NCBI RefSeq assembly: GCF_014656295.1
Contig: NZ_BNCD01000003.1
Span: 248,001 to 312,000 of the forward strand
Reading direction: 5' to 3'
DNA from: Streptomyces sulfonofaciens
GTDB taxonomy: Bacteria > Actinomycetota > Actinomycetes > Streptomycetales > Streptomycetaceae
DNA length: 64,000 nucleotides
This document shows, in pieces, positions 63,380 through 64,000 of the stretch. The notes below the pieces were generated by a model. The model searched no databases. It saw only the letters and a program-made list of their open reading frames with translations, and was not told the DNA's origin. The position numbers were made by a program, and so were the translations under genes. Every line of letters starts with the position of its first letter. Positions within the stretch are counted from its first letter, which is position 1.

Positions 63380-63883
63380 TCAGATCGTCTTGCGCATGGC
63401 CCGGTGCGGCATTCCCGCGTCCATGAACTCCGGGCCGTACGCCGTGTACCCGAGCCGCTCGTAGAAGCCCAGGGCATGCGTCTGTGCGTGCAGGTCGACC
63501 GCCGCGAGTCCGGTGCCCCGGGCGGCGTCCTCGATGCCGCGCACCAGCGCCGCCCCGACGCCGAGCCCGCGGGCGTGCTTGGCCACCGCCAACCGCCCGA
63601 GCGACCCCACGCCCGGCTCGCCGCCGGTCGCGGCGAGCGCCGCTTCGCCCTGCAGCAGGCGGCCGGTGCCGAGCGGCAGGCCGTCCTCCCGCACGGCTAT
63701 CACGTGCAGGGCGGCCGCGTCGTGGACGTCGTACTCGATGTCCTCGGGTACGCCCTGCTCGGCCACGAAGACCTCCTTGCGCACCGCGAAGCAGGCCTCG
63801 CGGTCGGCGGGGTCCTCGGCCGTGCGGACCGTGAAGCCCAGAGTGCCGCCGCCGTGGGTGCCGCCGCCGTGGGTGCCGGTCAT
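63380..63883 (-). CDS. GNAT family N-acetyltransferase (ElaA-like)
   Basis: A 167-residue GNAT. CFAVRKEVFVAEQGVPEDIE then YDVHDAAALHVIAV is the ElaA/YkkB-type start, the acetyl-CoA loop is LAVAKHARGLGVGAALVRGI, and the end is HAQTHALGFYERLGYTAYG then PEFMDAGMPHRAM. A glycine/histidine-rich GTHGGGTHGGG repeat begins the protein. The ATG overlaps the upstream pseudouridine synthase stop (ATGA), so the two are co-translated. The substrate is unknown. Confidence 0.9.
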   Translation of the reverse strand: MTGTHGGGTHGGGTLGFTVRTAEDPADREACFAVRKEVFVAEQGVPEDIEYDVHDAAALHVIAVREDGLPLGTGRLLQGEAALAATGGEPGVGSLGRLAVAKHARGLGVGAALVRGIEDAARGTGLAAVDLHAQTHALGFYERLGYTAYGPEFMDAGMPHRAMRKTI

Positions 63884-64000
63884 GCGCTCTCCTCCCGCAC
63901 CCGGTCGAGGGCACGCTGCAGGTCGTCGGGGTAGGCGCTCTCGAACTCGACCCAGCGGCCGTCGCCGGGGTGCTCGAAGCCGAGCCGGACCGCGTGCAGC
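63880..64000 (-). CDS. RluA/RluD family pseudouridine synthase, C-terminal end only
   Basis: Only about 40 C-terminal residues are in the window; the gene continues past its end. LHAVRLGFEHPGDGRWVEFE is the conserved last strand and loop of RluD-type 23S rRNA pseudouridine synthases, followed by SAYPDDLQRALDRV. The catalytic aspartate is outside the window. The TGA overlaps the GNAT start. Confidence 0.8.
   Translation of the reverse strand, partial: LHAVRLGFEHPGDGRWVEFESAYPDDLQRALDRVREESA

Overview
The window is chromosomal DNA of a high-GC actinomycete, almost certainly a Streptomyces. The support is very high third-position GC, GTG starts with AGGAGG-type ribosome sites, gene content (an ANTAR regulator, pyruvate kinase, GOGAT, DnaE1, the bifunctional HisA/TrpF enzyme PriA, TrpM, HGxxPAAW and DUF2752 proteins in a trp operon), and a gene order that resembles the core region of Streptomyces chromosomes as I remember it. 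No phage, transposase, CRISPR array or replication origin was seen. Most of the window is housekeeping, and the less ordinary material is scattered between core genes.

Layout. Bases 1-3,763: end of a LivF-type ABC ATPase, a convergent double terminator, an ANTAR response regulator, a tRNA with a CAA anticodon, pyruvate kinase and a SIMPL-domain protein. Bases 4,006-17,476 are more accessory: a sulfotransferase, a MerR regulator divergent from a SulP anion transporter across a clear palindrome, a Tat-exported 5'-nucleotidase, a two-gene desA/desB-like operon (PLP decarboxylase plus lysine N-hydroxylase) without desC or desD, a frameshifted acetyltransferase, aminopeptidase N, a two-domain GNAT and a chorismate mutase. 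Bases 17,788-20,360: an unrecognised HExxH protein with a zinc ribbon, then a tiny cysteine-containing reading frame in front of a YeeE/YedE sulfur-compound transporter.

Bases 20,738-28,123 carry gltD-gltB (the two GOGAT subunits, overlapping) and a VIT/CCC1 iron-manganese transporter. Bases 28,683-38,718 are one long minus-strand array, hisI-trpE-membrane protein-HGxxPAAW-DUF2752-trpC-trpM-trpB-trpA, closed by a strong terminator and followed by a DsbA-like thioredoxin and lgt. Bases 39,891-45,766 are the main his operon, hisD-hisC-hisB-(54-aa membrane protein)-hisH-priA-ridA-hisF, nearly all with ATGA/GTGA overlaps. PriA serves both the histidine and tryptophan pathways, which links the two blocks.

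Bases 46,164-64,000: a repeat-rich membrane protein, a Lon N-terminal-domain protein, a YbaK deacylase, a DUF2567-like membrane protein, an ABC-2 exporter pair, a NYN-domain nuclease-like protein, a small basic protein, DnaE, a DUF2252 kinase-fold protein, a membrane protein with a second DsbA-like thioredoxin, a dienelactone-hydrolase-like enzyme, an MscS channel, a GNAT and the 3' end of a RluA/RluD pseudouridine synthase.

Candidates most worth following are the cysteine leader reading frame before the YeeE transporter, the orphan desAB-like pair, the odd tRNA with an inverted T-arm copy beside it, the structured trpM-trpB spacer, the zinc-ribbon metalloprotein and the palindromes upstream of hisD and merR. 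I did not find a multi-gene system that I can claim is wholly new.
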